In this document: piece after piece, positions 13,052 to 13,224 of the stretch
Layout: every line of letters starts with the position of its first letter
How positions within the stretch are numbered: position 1 is the first letter of the stretch
Assembly (NCBI GenBank): GCA_004347865.1
Contig: QNUZ01000036.1
Span: 1-13,224, forward strand
DNA: 13,224 bases
Source of the DNA: Archaeoglobi archaeon
GTDB lineage: Archaea > Halobacteriota > Archaeoglobi > Archaeoglobales > Archaeoglobaceae
Reading direction: 5' to 3'
Notes under the pieces: generated by a model
Databases searched by the model: none
Told to the model about the DNA's origin: nothing
Seen by the model: only the letters and a program-made list of their open reading frames with translations
Made by a program: the position numbers and the translations under genes

Positions 13052-13107
13052 GGGTACTCACTGATCCCTTTCCCGCCCCGAAGGGCGAGGTTTTTCAGTT
13101 GTAAAAA
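13052..13107 (+). mobile_element. Copy D: IS200/IS605-like right-end / omega-RNA-like element
   Basis: GGGTACTCACTGATCCCTTT leads into CGCCC-CGAA-GGGCG (13074-13087), then AGGTTTTTCAGTTGTAAAAAG. It aligns with 9805-9862, with the hairpin stem unchanged and the loop differing (CGAA against TGAA). It lies between the divergent hisC and tatA-like genes, where it does not follow any plus-strand gene, so a terminator role is less likely here. No transposase is visible. Confidence 0.45.
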
Positions 13108-13137
13108 GACTGGTGCAATTTTGAGTTCCCGAAGTCG

Positions 13138-13150
13138 AAAATATAATAAA
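13138..13150 (+). promoter_or_regulatory. TATA box of the tatA-like gene
   Basis: AAATATAATAAA is centred about 25 nt before the first ATG (13164), predicting a transcript start at about 13165-13170. The GGTAATTG before the ATG resembles the GGTGATTG seen before minD, but might fall outside the transcript. Confidence 0.4.
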
Positions 13151-13163
13151 ACCTGGTAATTGA

Positions 13164-13224
13164 ATGAATTTAATGCTTGGATTCGAGGAGATGATATTAA
13201 TTGCAATAATCGCCCTGATAATTC
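13164..13224 (+). CDS. tatA: Probable TatA/TatE-type twin-arginine translocase subunit, 5' part only
   Basis: Runs off the window after 20 codons. Visible residues MNLMLGFEEMILIAIIALII show a short N-terminus, the G-F-x-E pattern (residues 6-9) and a hydrophobic helix, as in TatA proteins that form the Tat export pore. Either ATG 13164 or ATG 13173 may be the start; the latter gives MLGFEEM, closer to the family. With so little sequence, another small membrane protein remains possible. Confidence 0.55.
   Translation, partial: MNLMLGFEEMILIAIIALII

Noticed and set aside
1672..13107. CRISPR array made of the repeated elements
   Set aside because: The four copies are kilobases apart and have no regular repeat-spacer arrangement.

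Overview
The window reads as chromosomal DNA of a euryarchaeon, most probably a member of the Archaeoglobales (Archaeoglobus, Ferroglobus or Geoglobus type). The evidence is a complete tungsten/molybdenum formylmethanofuran dehydrogenase core (fwdDBAC) next to an HdrD-like iron-sulfur protein, an ADP-forming acyl-CoA synthetase subunit, archaeal primase PriS, the archaea-only families UPF0058 and UPF0146, archaeal TATA-type promoters (several giving leaderless starts) and GGTGA-type ribosome binding sites. The genus is inferred from gene content and was not tested by alignment.

Layout, left to right. (1) 9-1638, plus strand: an ADP-forming acyl-CoA synthetase alpha-type subunit overlapped by a small two-helix membrane protein. 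(2) 1752-2477, plus: a long archaeal FKBP/SlyD-type prolyl isomerase, whose end overlaps the end of a convergent HdrD-like protein (2459-3496, minus). Upstream of that lies a small three-helix membrane protein (3554-3847, minus). (3) 3938-7951, minus: the fwdD-fwdB-fwdA-fwdC operon, tightly packed with 0-nt spacing, a 4-nt gap inside a stop/SD junction and a 1-nt TGATG overlap. It has a clear TATA promoter and an oligo-U terminator. (4) Divergent from it, 8080-9070, plus: minD and a 64-residue membrane/coiled-coil protein. (5) 9321-9679, plus: an undescribed 51-residue lysine-rich protein joined by an ATGA overlap to a ThiS/MoaD/SAMP-like beta-grasp protein ending in Gly-Gly. (6) 9939-10214: UPF0058, convergent with a GNAT acetyltransferase (minus). 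This acetyltransferase is divergent from the UPF0146-priS pair through two interlocked leaderless promoters. (7) hisC (minus) convergent with priS, then at the right edge the first codons of a probable tatA.

Four intergenic regions carry, all on the plus strand, related short GC-hairpin elements ending in a GTTGTAAA-like tail (about 1672-1702, 9221-9251, 9805-9862, 13052-13107). They resemble the right ends / omega-RNA 3' parts of IS200/IS605-group transposons, yet no tnpA or tnpB is visible. Two of them sit at the end of otherwise unexplained 170-180 nt non-coding stretches that may be structured RNA. These are the main unexplained material in the window.

Functionally, Fwd interconverts CO2 and formylmethanofuran at the C1 end of the Wood-Ljungdahl pathway. 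The HdrD-like protein and the acyl-CoA synthetase subunit fit the same anaerobic, thiol/acyl-CoA based energy metabolism. The right half is mostly housekeeping: cell-positioning ATPase, sulfur-carrier/SAMP-like protein, protein acetylation, replication priming, histidine synthesis and protein export. All three convergent gene pairs overlap at their stop codons, which is a compactness feature in its own right.
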